Notes: a model not told the origin generated them from the letters alone. A stretch of 64,000 nt of DNA from an uncultured Coriobacteriales bacterium (GCA_934646835.1 CAKUES010000001.1:1-64000); one strand, 5' to 3'; shown: positions 1 through 9,466, counted from the stretch's first letter. Program-made: numbers and translations.

Positions 1-30
1 GGACCCGGCGACGGCCAGCAGGAGCGCCAC
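1..30 (-). CDS. 5' end of a truncated minus-strand gene
   Basis: Only the first ten codons lie in the window; the gene runs off the left edge. A GTG at position 30 follows a perfect AGGAGG with six bases between, and the frame has a stop upstream at 67-69, so this is a plausible start. The codons read M-A-L-L-L-A-V-A-G-S, which resembles the hydrophobic core of a signal peptide or first membrane helix. A TATACT hexamer on the minus strand at 51-56 could be part of its promoter. The product cannot be named. Confidence 0.35.
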   Translation of the reverse strand, partial: MALLLAVAGS

Positions 31-152
31 CTCGGCCCTCCTGGGAGGGCAGTATAGGGAAAACTCTTAGTAGAATTGTGTGTCATGAAGACGTCTTCTA
101 CCAGCAAAAACATCATTCCAATGCCCGCGGCAATAATTCCTAGCAACTCACT

Positions 153-178
153 GTGAACATCATCGTGTAGATGTTCAC
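153..178. promoter_or_regulatory. 9-bp dyad, possible operator
   Basis: GTGAACATC and GATGTTCAC form a perfect 9-bp inverted repeat around an 8-base spacer, about 80 bases before the membrane-protein gene at 261 and about 120 bases upstream of the divergent gene start at 30. The position suits a regulator site acting on one or both genes. A plain RNA hairpin is equally possible. Confidence 0.35.
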
Positions 179-260
179 ACCCGCTCCCCTCATCATGGGT
201 TTCGTCGACAACGAAGCAATCCGCACAATGCGATTACAAACATGATTGGAGCAATGAATT

Positions 261-776
261 ATGGGTATGCAAACTGGAGCAAACATGGGGCTGGTCATGA
301 TCGCAGCCGCCGTTATCTCCCTCGCACTAGTCTTCTACACCATCGGCGTTTTTGCCGAGCGCCGCAGCGGCGTCCTCAAGCCCAAGCACCTGGCGCTCTT
401 CTGGACGGGTTTCGTCTTTGACACCACCGGTACCACCATCATGTCCTATGTGGCAGGCGCTGGCAACGGAGCGGGTTCCCCGCTTCATGCCATCACCGGC
501 GTGCTGGCCCTGTCCCTGATGCTCTTCCACGCGGTCTGGGCGACCATCGTCGTCATCCGCGGCAACGAGCGCTCTAGGGCCAACTTCCATCGTCTGAGCA
601 TCGGCGTGTGGCTGTTCTGGCTGGTCCCCTATGGTGTTGGCATCCTGCTCGGCATGCCGATGATCAAGGTCTCCGATATGACCGCCCTCATCATCGCCTT
701 TGGCTTGCCCCTGGTGCTCGGCATCTACTTCTGCCTCAAGGCCAACAAGTCCCGCCTGAGCCACAAGAGCTGCTAA
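261..776 (+). CDS. Small integral membrane protein, HsmA/TIGR03987-like
   Basis: This 171-residue protein is mostly hydrophobic, with about five predicted membrane helices: residues ~8-30, ~42-62, ~75-98, ~112-132 and ~138-158. The pattern of a short N-terminal helix, a conserved F-W-T-G-F segment with D-T-x-G-T, and a central histidine-containing helix resembles the HsmA/TIGR03987 family, whose function is unknown. The start at 261 is preceded by GGAG about 11 bases upstream; an internal ATG at residue 3 is also possible. The gene stands alone, with an inverted repeat in its upstream region and a tRNA-modification gene downstream on the same strand. The family assignment is from memory of the sequence pattern. 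Confidence 0.6.
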   Translation: MGMQTGANMGLVMIAAAVISLALVFYTIGVFAERRSGVLKPKHLALFWTGFVFDTTGTTIMSYVAGAGNGAGSPLHAITGVLALSLMLFHAVWATIVVIRGNERSRANFHRLSIGVWLFWLVPYGVGILLGMPMIKVSDMTALIIAFGLPLVLGIYFCLKANKSRLSHKSC

Positions 777-945
777 CAGGCGGCAAACTGCTGACAAACG
801 CGGCGCTCTTGGTCTTCGGATCGAGGGCGCCGCGTCCCATCCGGGACCTGGTCTTTTGCCAGGGAAACAAAATCGCATCTTCTCTTGGAGCCGCTGAGCA
901 GGTAGGCTTCTAACTCGTGAAATCAAGAGCTGAAAAGGAGAGTTG

Positions 946-1896
946 ATGATCTTTTCGCTGGCCCCGATGGAGGGGCTCACGGGTTATGTGTTCCGCAAGG
1001 TGCATGCGGAGTGCTTTGGGGCACTCGATCGCTACTACACCCCGTTTTTGCCGCCGCCGCGCCTGGGCTCGACCTTTGGCAAGCGCAACCTCAAAGAGCT
1101 CGACCCTGCCAACAACCAGAGCCTCGACGTCATCCCACAGCTGCTGACCAAGAACGCCGACGAGTTCGTGTGGGCCTCACGGCTCCTCGAGCAGATGGGC
1201 TACAACGAGGTCAACCTCAACCTTGGCTGCCCGTCCGGCACAGTTACAGCCAAGGGCAAGGGCTCGGGATTCTTGCGCGACCTCGATGCGCTCGAGGCGT
1301 TTTTGACCGACGTGTGCGAGCGGTCGGTGCTGCCGGTTTCCGTCAAGACAAGGATCGGCGTCGAAGACGATGCCGAGTACGACGACATCCTGGCGATGTA
1401 TTGTCGCTGCCCGCTGGCAGAGCTCATCGTCCACCCACGCGTGCAAAAGGACCGCTACCAGGGAAAACCGCGCTGGGAGCCCTATGGCGAGAGTCTGGAG
1501 AAGGCACCCTTCCCGGTCGCCTACAACGGCGACGTTTTCAACCTCGAGGACCTCGACAAGCTGACGAGCGCATTCCCGCAGACGCAGCATGTGATGCTGG
1601 GCAGGGGCTTGCTGGCCAACCCCGCCCTGGTGCGCATGGCCGCCGGCGGAGCGCCCGCCACGGCTACGGAACTGAGGCATTTGCACGACAGGCTGTTTTG
1701 CGAATACGAGAAGGATATGGGCGCCAACGTGGTGTTTCGCATGAAGGAGTGGTGGTTCTACACCAAGTGTGCGTTCGAGAACCCGCTTGCCGTGCACCGC
1801 ATGGTGCGCAAGGCGCGCAAGGTCGACGAGTATTTGGCGTCTGTCGAGCGGATCTTCAGCACCCAGCAGCTCGCGCAGCAGGCGGTGTTTCACTAG
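946..1896 (+). CDS. tRNA-dihydrouridine synthase
   Basis: A 316-residue flavoprotein of the Dus family, which reduces uridines in the D-loop of tRNA to dihydrouridine using FMN and NAD(P)H in the cytoplasm. The N-terminus has the family signature A-P-M-E-G-L-T (residues 6-12), and N-L-G-C-P-S-G carries the expected catalytic cysteine at residue 95, followed by the K-G-x-G-S motif. V-K-T-R-I-G and Y-N-G-D-V match the later FMN-barrel motifs. I start at ATG 946, five bases behind AAGGAG; an in-frame TTG at 943 lies too close to that site. Which Dus subtype it is (A, B or C) cannot be told. Confidence 0.9.
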   Translation: MIFSLAPMEGLTGYVFRKVHAECFGALDRYYTPFLPPPRLGSTFGKRNLKELDPANNQSLDVIPQLLTKNADEFVWASRLLEQMGYNEVNLNLGCPSGTVTAKGKGSGFLRDLDALEAFLTDVCERSVLPVSVKTRIGVEDDAEYDDILAMYCRCPLAELIVHPRVQKDRYQGKPRWEPYGESLEKAPFPVAYNGDVFNLEDLDKLTSAFPQTQHVMLGRGLLANPALVRMAAGGAPATATELRHLHDRLFCEYEKDMGANVVFRMKEWWFYTKCAFENPLAVHRMVRKARKVDEYLASVERIFSTQQLAQQAVFH

Positions 1897-1924
1897 GGGA
1901 ACGAGGGGCTTGCAATGCTGCTGC

Positions 1925-1959
1925 GTGACACACTTTGTCACTGGCACATTGTGTGTCAC
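1925..1959. repeat. TGACAC-type 35-bp hairpin repeat, single copy
   Basis: A 35-bp element with stem TGACACA/TGTGTCA and the asymmetric core TGTCACTGGCACA in reverse orientation. The same family recurs at least fourteen times in the window, always between genes. This copy is solitary and lies in the convergent gap between the tRNA-modification gene and the sensor-kinase gene. Confidence 0.85.
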
Positions 1960-2010
1960 CCACCGCAGCATGGAGCAACGAGTCCTGCATCAGCCGCCTC
2001 GGGTCTCGAA

Positions 2011-2053
2011 CCCCACGTAGGCGCCAGACGAAGTCGGCGCCATCTGGTTGCAG
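2011..2053. repeat. GTAG-footed REP-like hairpin
   Basis: The element reads ACGTAG, then GGCGCC, a bulged A, GAC-GAA-GTC and a closing GGCGCC followed by AT. Close copies are near 6504, 12277, 12476, 39746, 45679, 47246 and 63529. The GTAG foot and bulged stem recall bacterial REP sequences. It sits in the gap between convergent genes. Confidence 0.75.
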
Positions 2054-2135
2054 AGAGCTGGCGCTCCCTGTATGCAGCAAAAAGCTCCGTGCTTTTCTGC
2101 CAACAACTCCCGCGCCGCAATCCCGCCGCCATCCG

Positions 2136-5027
2136 CTACACATAGCGCAGCAAGACCGCGATAAGCTCTCCCATATCGATCGGCTTGGAGAGGTGGTCGT
2201 CCATGCCCGCGGCGAGGGATTTGGCGCGGTCCTCGGAAAACGCGTTGGCCGTCATCGCGATGATCGGGATCCTCGCCTTGTACTCGTCGGTGAGCTCGCG
2301 GATCTTCGCGGTGGCCTCAAAGCCGTTCATAATCGGCATCTGGATGTCCATCAAGACCAACGCGTAGTGGTCGGCAGGGGAAGCCTCGATTTTGTCGACG
2401 CACTCCACACCGTCGCGGGCGCGCTCGACCACGATGCCCTCCTCCTCGAGCAGCGTGATGGCGATCTCTGCGTTGAGGTCGTTGTCCTCAGCCAAAAGCA
2501 CCCGCATACCGCGCAGCTTTGCCGCATCCGCGTCGCTGGAGCCGTCACTTGCCTTGGGCTTCATGTCCTCGGCCGTGGCGAGGCGCACGGGGATCTTGAC
2601 CGTGATGGTCGTCCCCTCGCCGAGTTTGCTGTCGATTGTGACGGTGCCTTCCATGAGGTCGACCAGGTTCTTCACGATGCCCATGCCAAGGCCCGTGCCG
2701 TGCACGCCGCTCAGCGTGGAGGACCTCTCGCGCACAAAGGGCTCGAAGACGCGCTGCTGGAACTCCTCGCTCATGCCGATGCCGTTGTCGGCGACGGAGA
2801 GCTCCTGGTAGATCCAGCCTGCGCGCTCGTGCGGATACTGCCTCAGCGTGCAGCGGATGCTGCCACCGTCGGCGGTGTACTTGATCGCGTTGCTCATCAG
2901 GTTGACCGCGATCTCTGTCGCGCGCGCCTTGTCGAGGTAGACGTAGGGGTGCTCGATTTCCTTGTCGACCGTGATGGTATGGTGCTTGCGCTGGGCCTCT
3001 GTGGACATCATCACCATGCAGGCGTCGAGGACCGAGTCTGCTTCCTGCGGCGTCTCCTCCAACACGATCTTGCGAGACTCGATGCGCGAGAGCTCGAGGA
3101 CGTTGTCGAGGATGGAGAGCATGCCGCGCCCGCTCATCTGGATCTTGCTAAGGTAGTCGCGCACGAGCTCGGGGTCGTCGATCTTCTTCTCTGCCAGCTC
3201 TGAGAAGCCGAGTATGGCGCTCATGGGCGTGCGGATATCGTGCGACATGTTGAAGAGGAAGCTCGATTTGGCAGCATCGGCTTCTTTCGCCCGTTGCATG
3301 GCGGCCATCGCCTTGCGTTCGGACAGCCTCGCGCGCCTCAACAGCATGAGGATCGCAAACACGACGATAAGAAAGGGGACGATTATCGTCATGGCAGCGA
3401 TAAAGAGATTGTCCCTCACGTAATCCATGAAGGTCACCTTGCGCGCGGACTCCTCGTAGATGGTGACAGCGTTCGACAGCTTGGAGGTGGGCATCGTCGT
3501 CAGTGTCTTGTTGAGAATGGAGAGCAAGGTGGTGTTGCCCTTGCAAACGGCGAAGGACACGTTGCCGGGCTTGCTGAGGAGCAAGCTGTGGAGCGAGGTG
3601 TCGTTGTAATAGCGCATGGCCTCGCCGGTCCTCCCAGCCAACAGACAATCGGCGTCACCGTTTTTGACGGCGCGCTCGGCGTCTTCCTGCGTAGCGCATT
3701 CGACGATCTCCCACTGGGGATAGCTGTAGGAGACATAGCTGTACAGAGCGACGCGGCTTTTCTCGATGGCGACGCGGTTCTTGGCGTCCTCGTTGAAGGC
3801 GTTTTGCGCGGAGATGGCGACGACAGGCAGGGTCAGGACGGTGTTGGAGAGCGCGAGCTTGTTCTCCTCGGCGTAGTAGGGGTTTTGGTTGACATGGAAG
3901 ATCATGTCGATCTCGCCGCTGCCCAGCGCCTGGAGCAGTTCTTCTGCGGAGTGATAGGGCTTGAGCTTGAAGTCGAGTCGCTGGTTCTCAAGGCAGTGCG
4001 TCGCGGCGGTGATGTAGTCGGTGATGACGCCGGAGAGCTCGCCGGTATCGCGGTTGAGCACGCTGATGCCGGGGTCCAGGTCCAAAAAACCCACCTTGAT
4101 CGAGCCATGCTGGGCAAGCCATTTCTTCTCGTCGTCTGTGGCAGTAGCGACAAACTGCGTGGCAAGGTACTTCTGGTAGAGCTCATCGGCATAGAAGGGC
4201 CTGATGCTTTGTAGCGAGAGCAACGCGTTGTCGAGCTGGGTCTTGATGTCGGGGCGGCTTTTGCTGATGCCAAAGTAGACTTGCGAGCTGCCGATGGCAG
4301 TGAGGGCTGACAAATCGACGCTCGACCATCGCGGGGTCTCCATGGAGACGATGCAGTCGATCTTGTGGCTTTTGGCGAGGGATGTTGCCTGCTTGATGCT
4401 GGAGAAGTAGACATGGCGGGTCTTTATGCCGCTTGCCTCCTCCCACGCAGTGAGCTGGTCGGCCTCGAAGCTGTTGTTCATGACGCCGACGCGTTTGCCG
4501 TCGATGGTGGAGAAGTCTGTGGCGGAGATGTCCGAGCTGTCGAGGTTGGCGTAGAGGTAGTAGCGCTCGGTGCTAATGGGCAGCTCTGAGAACAGCATCT
4601 TCTGGGCGCGCTCGTCTGTGTAGGTGAGGGCACTCATCATGTCGATCTCGCCGCGTTGGAGCTTGGCGAGCAGCTCATCCCAATTGCCCTTGACGTAGTC
4701 ATACTGCCAGCCGGTGTAGGCCGCGAGGGATTGCTCGTACTCGTAGCCGTAGCCGCTGCGCTGACCGTCATCGCCGGTGGAATGATAGGAGTCCTCGTAC
4801 CAACCTATGCGCACGACCGGGAGATTTGCGGCAATCTCGTCACAGGGTGTCGTCTCTTTTGCGGCAAAGGCGGAGACGGGGAGCAACGCGATGAGGAGGC
4901 AGAAGGTGAGGAAGACGCCGAGCACGGAGCGCAGCTTTTGGGCGGGATTGTTTCGCCTTAGGGGCGCAGTGCGGGCGTTGGGGCGGTCGAAGCCAGCTGC
5001 TCGCGTGAGAGTGGAGCTCTCCTGCAT
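2136..5027 (-). CDS. Hybrid sensor histidine kinase with two SBP_bac_3 domains and a receiver domain
   Basis: A 963-residue membrane sensor. A signal/anchor segment (~30-57) precedes two tandem extracellular solute-binding domains of the amino-acid-binding (SBP_bac_3) type, about residues 65-285 and 305-520. A membrane helix lies near 540-565. The cytoplasmic part has a HisKA domain with the motif M-S-H-D-I-R-T-P, an ATPase domain with N-A-I-K-Y, D-N-G-I-G-M and G-T-G-L-G-M boxes, and a C-terminal receiver domain with the phospho-acceptor Asp in L-M-D-I-Q-M-P and the conserved Lys in S-K-P-I-D. The start at 5027 is chosen because AGGAGG lies eight bases upstream. The ligand is unknown, probably an amino acid or small organic solute. 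No output regulator is adjacent. Confidence 0.9.
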   Translation of the reverse strand: MQESSTLTRAAGFDRPNARTAPLRRNNPAQKLRSVLGVFLTFCLLIALLPVSAFAAKETTPCDEIAANLPVVRIGWYEDSYHSTGDDGQRSGYGYEYEQSLAAYTGWQYDYVKGNWDELLAKLQRGEIDMMSALTYTDERAQKMLFSELPISTERYYLYANLDSSDISATDFSTIDGKRVGVMNNSFEADQLTAWEEASGIKTRHVYFSSIKQATSLAKSHKIDCIVSMETPRWSSVDLSALTAIGSSQVYFGISKSRPDIKTQLDNALLSLQSIRPFYADELYQKYLATQFVATATDDEKKWLAQHGSIKVGFLDLDPGISVLNRDTGELSGVITDYITAATHCLENQRLDFKLKPYHSAEELLQALGSGEIDMIFHVNQNPYYAEENKLALSNTVLTLPVVAISAQNAFNEDAKNRVAIEKSRVALYSYVSYSYPQWEIVECATQEDAERAVKNGDADCLLAGRTGEAMRYYNDTSLHSLLLSKPGNVSFAVCKGNTTLLSILNKTLTTMPTSKLSNAVTIYEESARKVTFMDYVRDNLFIAAMTIIVPFLIVVFAILMLLRRARLSERKAMAAMQRAKEADAAKSSFLFNMSHDIRTPMSAILGFSELAEKKIDDPELVRDYLSKIQMSGRGMLSILDNVLELSRIESRKIVLEETPQEADSVLDACMVMMSTEAQRKHHTITVDKEIEHPYVYLDKARATEIAVNLMSNAIKYTADGGSIRCTLRQYPHERAGWIYQELSVADNGIGMSEEFQQRVFEPFVRERSSTLSGVHGTGLGMGIVKNLVDLMEGTVTIDSKLGEGTTITVKIPVRLATAEDMKPKASDGSSDADAAKLRGMRVLLAEDNDLNAEIAITLLEEEGIVVERARDGVECVDKIEASPADHYALVLMDIQMPIMNGFEATAKIRELTDEYKARIPIIAMTANAFSEDRAKSLAAGMDDHLSKPIDMGELIAVLLRYV

Positions 5028-5187
5028 GTGGTGTGCCTCCTGAGCGAGGACGGTTTGCCGGGGAGGTGACACTCGCGCGCAAATCGCCTAAGTATGATGT
5101 CCGGCATTGTAACAAATTGAGATATATATTGCATCTGTATATGGGCGCAGGTCGGCGATATGGACGGAGCAGAAGACGCGATGCTCG

Positions 5188-5292
5188 ATGACACACTTTG
5201 TGCCAGTGACATTGTGTGTCATGTCTTAGAGTCGCAGGATATCCCCGAGTCTTCTGCATGACACACAATGTCACTGGCACAAAGTGTGTCAT
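5188..5292. repeat. Inverted pair of TGACAC repeats
   Basis: Two 35-bp elements, 5188-5222 and 5258-5292, face each other with a 35-bp spacer. The left copy has the core TGTGCCAGTGACA and the right copy has its reverse complement. The pair lies upstream of the sensor-kinase gene and before the TetR gene. The same paired layout with 33-36 bp spacers occurs at 23669, 28979 and 30472. The rest of the 5028-5647 gap holds a GTTATC/GATAAC dyad near 5352-5385 and the promoter region of the TetR gene. Confidence 0.85.
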
Positions 5293-5600
5293 CGGTCAGG
5301 TCCAGGGGACGCGCCGTGAGAGCTACAGGTCGATATGGCTCTCGATGAGGTCCGTTATCTCTCTCCTATCGAAGCCTGATAACGCATCTTATGGGAACTT
5401 AGCTGTTTGCCAAGTTTGAGCAGCGCTCGTTAGCTCGTTACATCCCTGGAATCGTTATCTCTCCCTTACCCGCAGCCGCTCCTCCTGCTAAACTGATATA
5501 CATACTAGGAATTGTTGCAACGAGCGACGCCATTGTGCGGCAAATCCACCATGAGCAGGGAATTCTCCCTTATGTGCGCAAGCCGATGCACAAGCATCGC

Positions 5601-5606
5601 TATACT
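5601..5606 (+). promoter_or_regulatory. Possible -10 hexamer for the TetR gene
   Basis: TATACT lies about 42 bases before the start codon at 5648. No convincing -35 hexamer stands 16-18 bases upstream, so only the -10 is supported. Confidence 0.3.
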
Positions 5607-5647
5607 AGGGAGCTACGTTTTTATTCGATGCAAGGGAGGCGAAGGCG

Positions 5648-6370
5648 ATGGCGCAGCGCAGGGACGGAGTCGAGACAAAGAGGAAGATTCTCTCCACGTG
5701 CGTGAAGCTCTTCATCGAGCAGGGCTACCATGCTACGACCGTGAGCCAGATCATCGAGGGCGCCGGCGTGTCGCGCGGCAGCTACCAAAACCTCTTCCGC
5801 ACCAAAGACGAGATCCTCCTCGACCTCACGCAGACGATGTTCTCCGGCCAGTTCACCGCCGCAGAGCGCGGCCTCGGCCAGGCGGAGCTGCCGCCGGTCT
5901 ACCTGTACGCGGCAGAGACCGCGCTGCAGCTCACGATCACGGAGCTCAACGAGAACCTGCGCGACATCTACGTCGAGGCCTACACCTCCCCCGCGGTGAT
6001 GGACTACATTCACGTCCACACCACCAAGAAGCTGCAGCAGATCTTTGGCGGCAACTTCCCCGAGTTTTCCGAGAGCGACTTCTACGAGCTCGAGTTGGGC
6101 ACCGCCGGCCTCATGCGCGGTTACATGGCGCGCAAATGCGACATGCACTTCCCGCTCGAGCGCAAGCTGCAGCGCTTCCTCGAGTCCTCGCTGCGCGTCT
6201 ACCGCGTGCCCGAGGATGAGCTCGCGCGCATCTGCACCTTTGTTGCCAGCCTCAACATCTGTGCCACGGCCAATGCCGTCATGCAGGGCTTGTTCTCCAT
6301 GCTGGAGATGAAGTACGAGTTCAAGCTGTCGGAAGCCTTGGTTGCTGCGACCGGTGAGGATGCCGAGTAA
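5648..6370 (+). CDS. TetR/AcrR family transcriptional regulator
   Basis: A 240-residue cytoplasmic repressor-type protein. Residues ~10-60 form the TetR DNA-binding domain, with a recognisable helix-turn-helix in T-V-S-Q-I-I-E-G-A-G-V-S-R-G and the family continuation Y-x-N-L-F-R-T-K-D-E-I-L. The rest is helical and presumably forms the ligand-binding and dimer region. The start codon at 5648 has GGGAGG eight bases upstream. The gene stands alone between repeat-filled gaps, so its target is not obvious; autoregulation is common in the family, and a GTTATC/GATAAC dyad about 270 bases upstream is one candidate site. Confidence 0.88.
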   Translation: MAQRRDGVETKRKILSTCVKLFIEQGYHATTVSQIIEGAGVSRGSYQNLFRTKDEILLDLTQTMFSGQFTAAERGLGQAELPPVYLYAAETALQLTITELNENLRDIYVEAYTSPAVMDYIHVHTTKKLQQIFGGNFPEFSESDFYELELGTAGLMRGYMARKCDMHFPLERKLQRFLESSLRVYRVPEDELARICTFVASLNICATANAVMQGLFSMLEMKYEFKLSEALVAATGEDAE

Positions 6371-6423
6371 CGGCGTGTTTTGGGCTGCAGGGCTTAAGGG
6401 CTGACGATAATCGCACGGTTTCT

Positions 6424-6446
6424 GGGGAGGGACTCGGTCCCTCCCC
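6424..6446. repeat. GGGGAGGGAC hairpin, terminator-like
   Basis: GGGGAGGGAC and GTCCCTCCCC form a near-perfect hairpin followed by a T-containing run (TGCTTGTTTT), so it could end the TetR transcript. It belongs to the same stem family as the elements at 9568, 35846, 37816, 39815 and 39921. Confidence 0.6.
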
Positions 6447-6503
6447 TGCTTGTTTTGCGGCATCCAACTTGTCACTGGTACATATCGGATGCGTGGCGAC
6501 CCG

Positions 6504-6551
6504 TTGCAACCCGATGGCGCCGACTTCGTCTGGCGCCTACGTGGGGTCTGG
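6504..6551. repeat. GTAG-footed REP-like hairpin
   Basis: A copy of the GGCGCC/GACTTCGTC element, in the opposite orientation to the copy at 2011. Just upstream (about 6460-6490) a TTGTCACTGGTACAT core of the TGACAC family is flanked by different arms (GCATCC/GGATGC). Confidence 0.7.
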
Positions 6552-6593
6552 GGCCCCGTTGTTGCTGCCGCGATTCCGCAAGCAAGCTGTAGC

Positions 6594-6622
6594 GTAGGGG
6601 TCGAATGAAGTCGACCCCGTAG
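6594..6622. repeat. GTAG-footed GGGGTCGA hairpin
   Basis: GTAG is followed by GGGTCGA, a short loop and TCGACCCC. A related hairpin with the same GGGGTCGA stem is at 9651. It is one of several hairpins in this 680-base gap without genes. Confidence 0.55.
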
Positions 6623-6631
6623 GCGCGTAGT

Positions 6632-6679
6632 CGAAGAATCTAGCCGCGAGCCGACGTTGAGCCGCAGCCAGATTCTTCG
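6632..6679. repeat. CGAAGAATCT inverted repeat
   Basis: CGAAGAATCT at 6632-6641 pairs with AGATTCTTCG at 6670-6679 around a G/C-rich centre containing GTTGAGCCGC. A degenerate relative with the same left arm and GTTGAGC centre lies near 23787-23835. Confidence 0.5.
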
Positions 6680-6721
6680 TTTCGACTTCAGGTCTGCAGA
6701 CTCATCAACCGTATCCTCCGC

Positions 6722-6878
6722 GATTCCCTGAACGAAAAATCGCTCAGGGAATCCTCGAAATCTCTCTTTGCAGCCCTTATTCGGCATTCCCTGAACGATT
6801 CATCGTTCAGGGAATCGCGAGAACCCACTCCAGCGGCCCTTTAACGGCATTCTCTGAACGAATAGTCGTTCAGAGAAT
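6722..6878. repeat. Three CTGAACGA hairpins in tandem
   Basis: Three short hairpins at 6722-6753, 6786-6815 and 6849-6878 share the inner stem CTGAACG/CGTTCAG (one copy has CGCTCAG). The outer pairs differ but stay complementary: ATTCC/GGAAT in the first two, ATTCT/AGAAT in the third. Further members are at 45497, 45763, 45827 and 47333. Confidence 0.7.
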
Positions 6879-6981
6879 TGCTGCTGTAGGCCCGTTCGCT
6901 TCTTTCCGGACACCAATTCTTCCTGTCACTCCCCTATCGGCATCGGCTAATCGCATATCTCCCCCAACACATCTCTCTAGC

Positions 6982-7004
6982 TGGTATACTGATACGTGTA
7001 TCAG
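6982..7004 (+). promoter_or_regulatory. Extended -10 promoter with overlapping palindrome
   Basis: TGGTATACT (6982-6990) is an extended -10 element. It overlaps CTGATAC-GT-GTATCAG (6989-7004), a perfect 7-bp dyad. A very similar arrangement precedes the surface-protein gene at 41237, which suggests a shared regulator of surface proteins. Confidence 0.55.
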
Positions 7005-7050
7005 GACTCCAACTGTGACGATAACTACGGACGAGGGGAAGTGATTGAGG

Positions 7051-9466
7051 ATGTTAAGAAAGATAGCGAGCGCGATTACAAGCGCGGCGATGGTGGCGAT
7101 GTTCATCCCCGCCGTGGCCATGCCATCGAATGCATGGGCTGAGGGGTAGGGTATCTCGACTCTGATGGTGTGTATAAGTCTCATGCAATCAATGAAACGC
7201 TTGATGTTAGTACCTTGGCATATGGGAGCAGCAATTCGGAGATTTGGGTTCTGTCACAAGGCAACGTCGAGCGCGGCAGACTTGTCATCAATGGCAACGT
7301 GAACCTGCTGCTCGAGGACGGCTGTGAGCTTACCGTCAACGGAGGAATTTGCGTAAAGGCGGGCTATACGCTCTCTATATATGCCCAGTCAAGAGGTGTC
7401 GAAGCAGGTGTTCTCTTGTCTAGAGGTGGAAGCCAACCCCGTAGCGCAGGCATAGGCGCCAACGGCGGGAACGACGGCGGGAACGTCGCCATTCACGGGG
7501 GCAACATCACGGCGCAGGGATCGAATAACAGTGCAGGTATAGGAGGGCAGGGCGCCCACTCATGTCAAGACATTGTCATCACCGGCGGCAACGTTACGGC
7601 AATAGGCGGGAATCAATCTCCCGGCATATGGGCCGGTTGGAACGGAGCAGCCGGGGACATCATGATAAGCGGAGGGTGCGTGTCTGCGACCGGTGGTTTG
7701 CCGATGATTATCGGCGGCGAGCAGGGTGCTGGAATAGGTGCAGGCGCAGAGTCCTCCAGCTCTTGCGGCGACATCTTGATTATGGATGGCGCCGTCATCC
7801 AAGCGAATTCGATATCAAACAAGTCCAGAGAAGGCGAGTGGAACGGCTTGGTCTTCGAGGGGAACGACGGCAGGGTCTATGGCGGCTCTGTCGCCCCTGC
7901 GGAGAGCTTCGAGATTGGCAGCGGCAAGACGCTGACGGTTAATAAAGGCGACAACCTCACCATAGGGAGCGGTATCACTTTATCGAACGAGGGCACAATC
8001 ACCAACAACGGCGTCATCCGCGTCATGCAGGGCGGGAGGTTGGATGTCGAGGGAGCCCTGGATGGGGAGAACACCCGTGCCGTTATCCTCGACGTCGGGG
8101 CCGACGTCGACCTCGCCGGTGCGCCGCAGCGTACCTACGACGCAGATGTGGACATGCCCGCTGATGCCACCAAGATTGGTTACACCCTCGATGGATGGTA
8201 CGAGAAGGGCTCAAACAAAAGGGTCACAGCTGTGCCAGCTGCAATAGGATCGGACAAGATCTACTTTACAAAATGGATAATCAACCAGTACACGATCAGT
8301 TTTGACACCGACGGTGGGTCTAATATCGCCCCCATAACGCAAGACTACGATACGGCAGTGACGGCGCCTGACAATCCGACCCGAGTTGGTTACACGTTTG
8401 CGGGTTGGAGCGAGAGCGTTCCTGCGACGATGCCGGCTAAGGATATCAAGCTTATTGCCAATTGGACTGCCAACACGAATACTCCTTACAAGGTCGAGCA
8501 TTGGATGCAACAGACAAACCTCGAGGGTTATGCGCTCTCTGAGACTGAGAACCTGACGGGCACAACAGATACCATGGCAAAAGCTGTTGCGAAGAACCGC
8601 ACGGGGTTCACGCTTAATAGCAACGCAGCCGACGCCCAGGCATCCGGCAACATCGACGGCGACGGCGCGCTTGTGCTCAGACTCTACTACGACCGTGACG
8701 TCTATGGCGTGACGCTTGACGCCAAGGGTGGCAAGGTCAACAAGGGCGTAGTCAACAGCTACACAACGAGGCGTTCAAGGGCGAGCCGATCAAGGCCATC
8801 GGCACCGATGCTACGGGCGCGAAGATCTACTACGCTAAGTGGACAGCGATCCACTACCACAGCGCAGTTGCGGTGTCCGCCAAGGCCGCGACCTGCACCG
8901 AGCCTGGGCTCACTGAGGGCTCCAAGTGCTCGTCTTGCGGCGCGGTGTTGAAGGCACAAGAGAGCGTCCCGGCGCTCGGGCACGAGTGGGGCGCGTGGAG
9001 CGTGACCAAGCCGGCGACGCTCAAGAAGACCGGCGCCGAGGCCCGCAGCTGCCAGAACGCCGGCTGCACGCAGACCCAGACCCGCGAGCTGGCCCGCCTC
9101 ACCAGCAAAACCGTTAAGGTCAAGGGCGTCAGCTACCTGTGCGATGGCAAGACCGCGGTCGTCGTCGGCGCAGGTAAGAAGCTTAAGAAGGCGGCCGTCC
9201 CCGCCACGGTCAAGGCCGATGGCGTCAAGCACCCTGTCACGGGCATCGCCGCCGGTGCCTTCAAGGGATGCAAGGCTCTGAAGTCGGTCACCATCGGCAC
9301 CAAGAAGCTGACCAAGAGGGCCATCAAGGGCAGCCTCAAGGGTTCGAGCGTCGAGAAGGTCGTCGTCAAGGTCGGCGGCGCGAAGAAGTACAAGAAGCTC
9401 TTCACCGCGAAGGTATGCGGGAAGAAGGGCGTGAAGGTCGCCGCGTGGAAGAAGGCAGCGAGATAG
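7051..9466 (+). pseudogene. Broken secreted InlB-repeat surface protein gene
   Basis: The ATG at 7051 opens a signal peptide (hydrophobic core, cleavage expected after A-W-A) that hits a stop at 7147-7149. Adding one base to the preceding G run would join it to the long frame that continues to about 8755, whose body holds glycine-rich repeat segments and Listeria-Bacteroides (InlB B) repeats with G-Y-T-F-A-G-W-type motifs. Near 8755-8762 the frame changes again: the next part, N-E-A-F-K-G onward to 9466, is the end of another InlB-type repeat, so roughly twenty residues seem to be lost with a frameshift. The C-terminus has a lysine-rich LRR-like tail. As written, it cannot yield a secreted full-length protein unless the first shift is programmed, phase-variable or a sequencing error. 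Confidence 0.75.

Noticed and set aside
1177..1971. Short frames that encode V-T-H-x-V-P-V-T or C-H-W-Y-I-W-C-H peptides in many places
   Set aside because: These peptides are translations of the 35-bp TGACAC repeats and recur wherever the repeat does, so they mark repeats rather than proteins.
1935..3203. Long plus-strand frame opposite the sensor-kinase gene
   Set aside because: It runs antisense to a clearly conserved kinase/receiver coding sequence, starts inside a TGACAC repeat and has the Asp/His/Val-rich composition typical of the antisense frame in high-GC genes.
6870..7184. 104-codon minus-strand frame opposite the signal peptide at 7051
   Set aside because: It is antisense to a clear signal-peptide coding stretch and its own promoter dyad, has no ribosome site and no domain.
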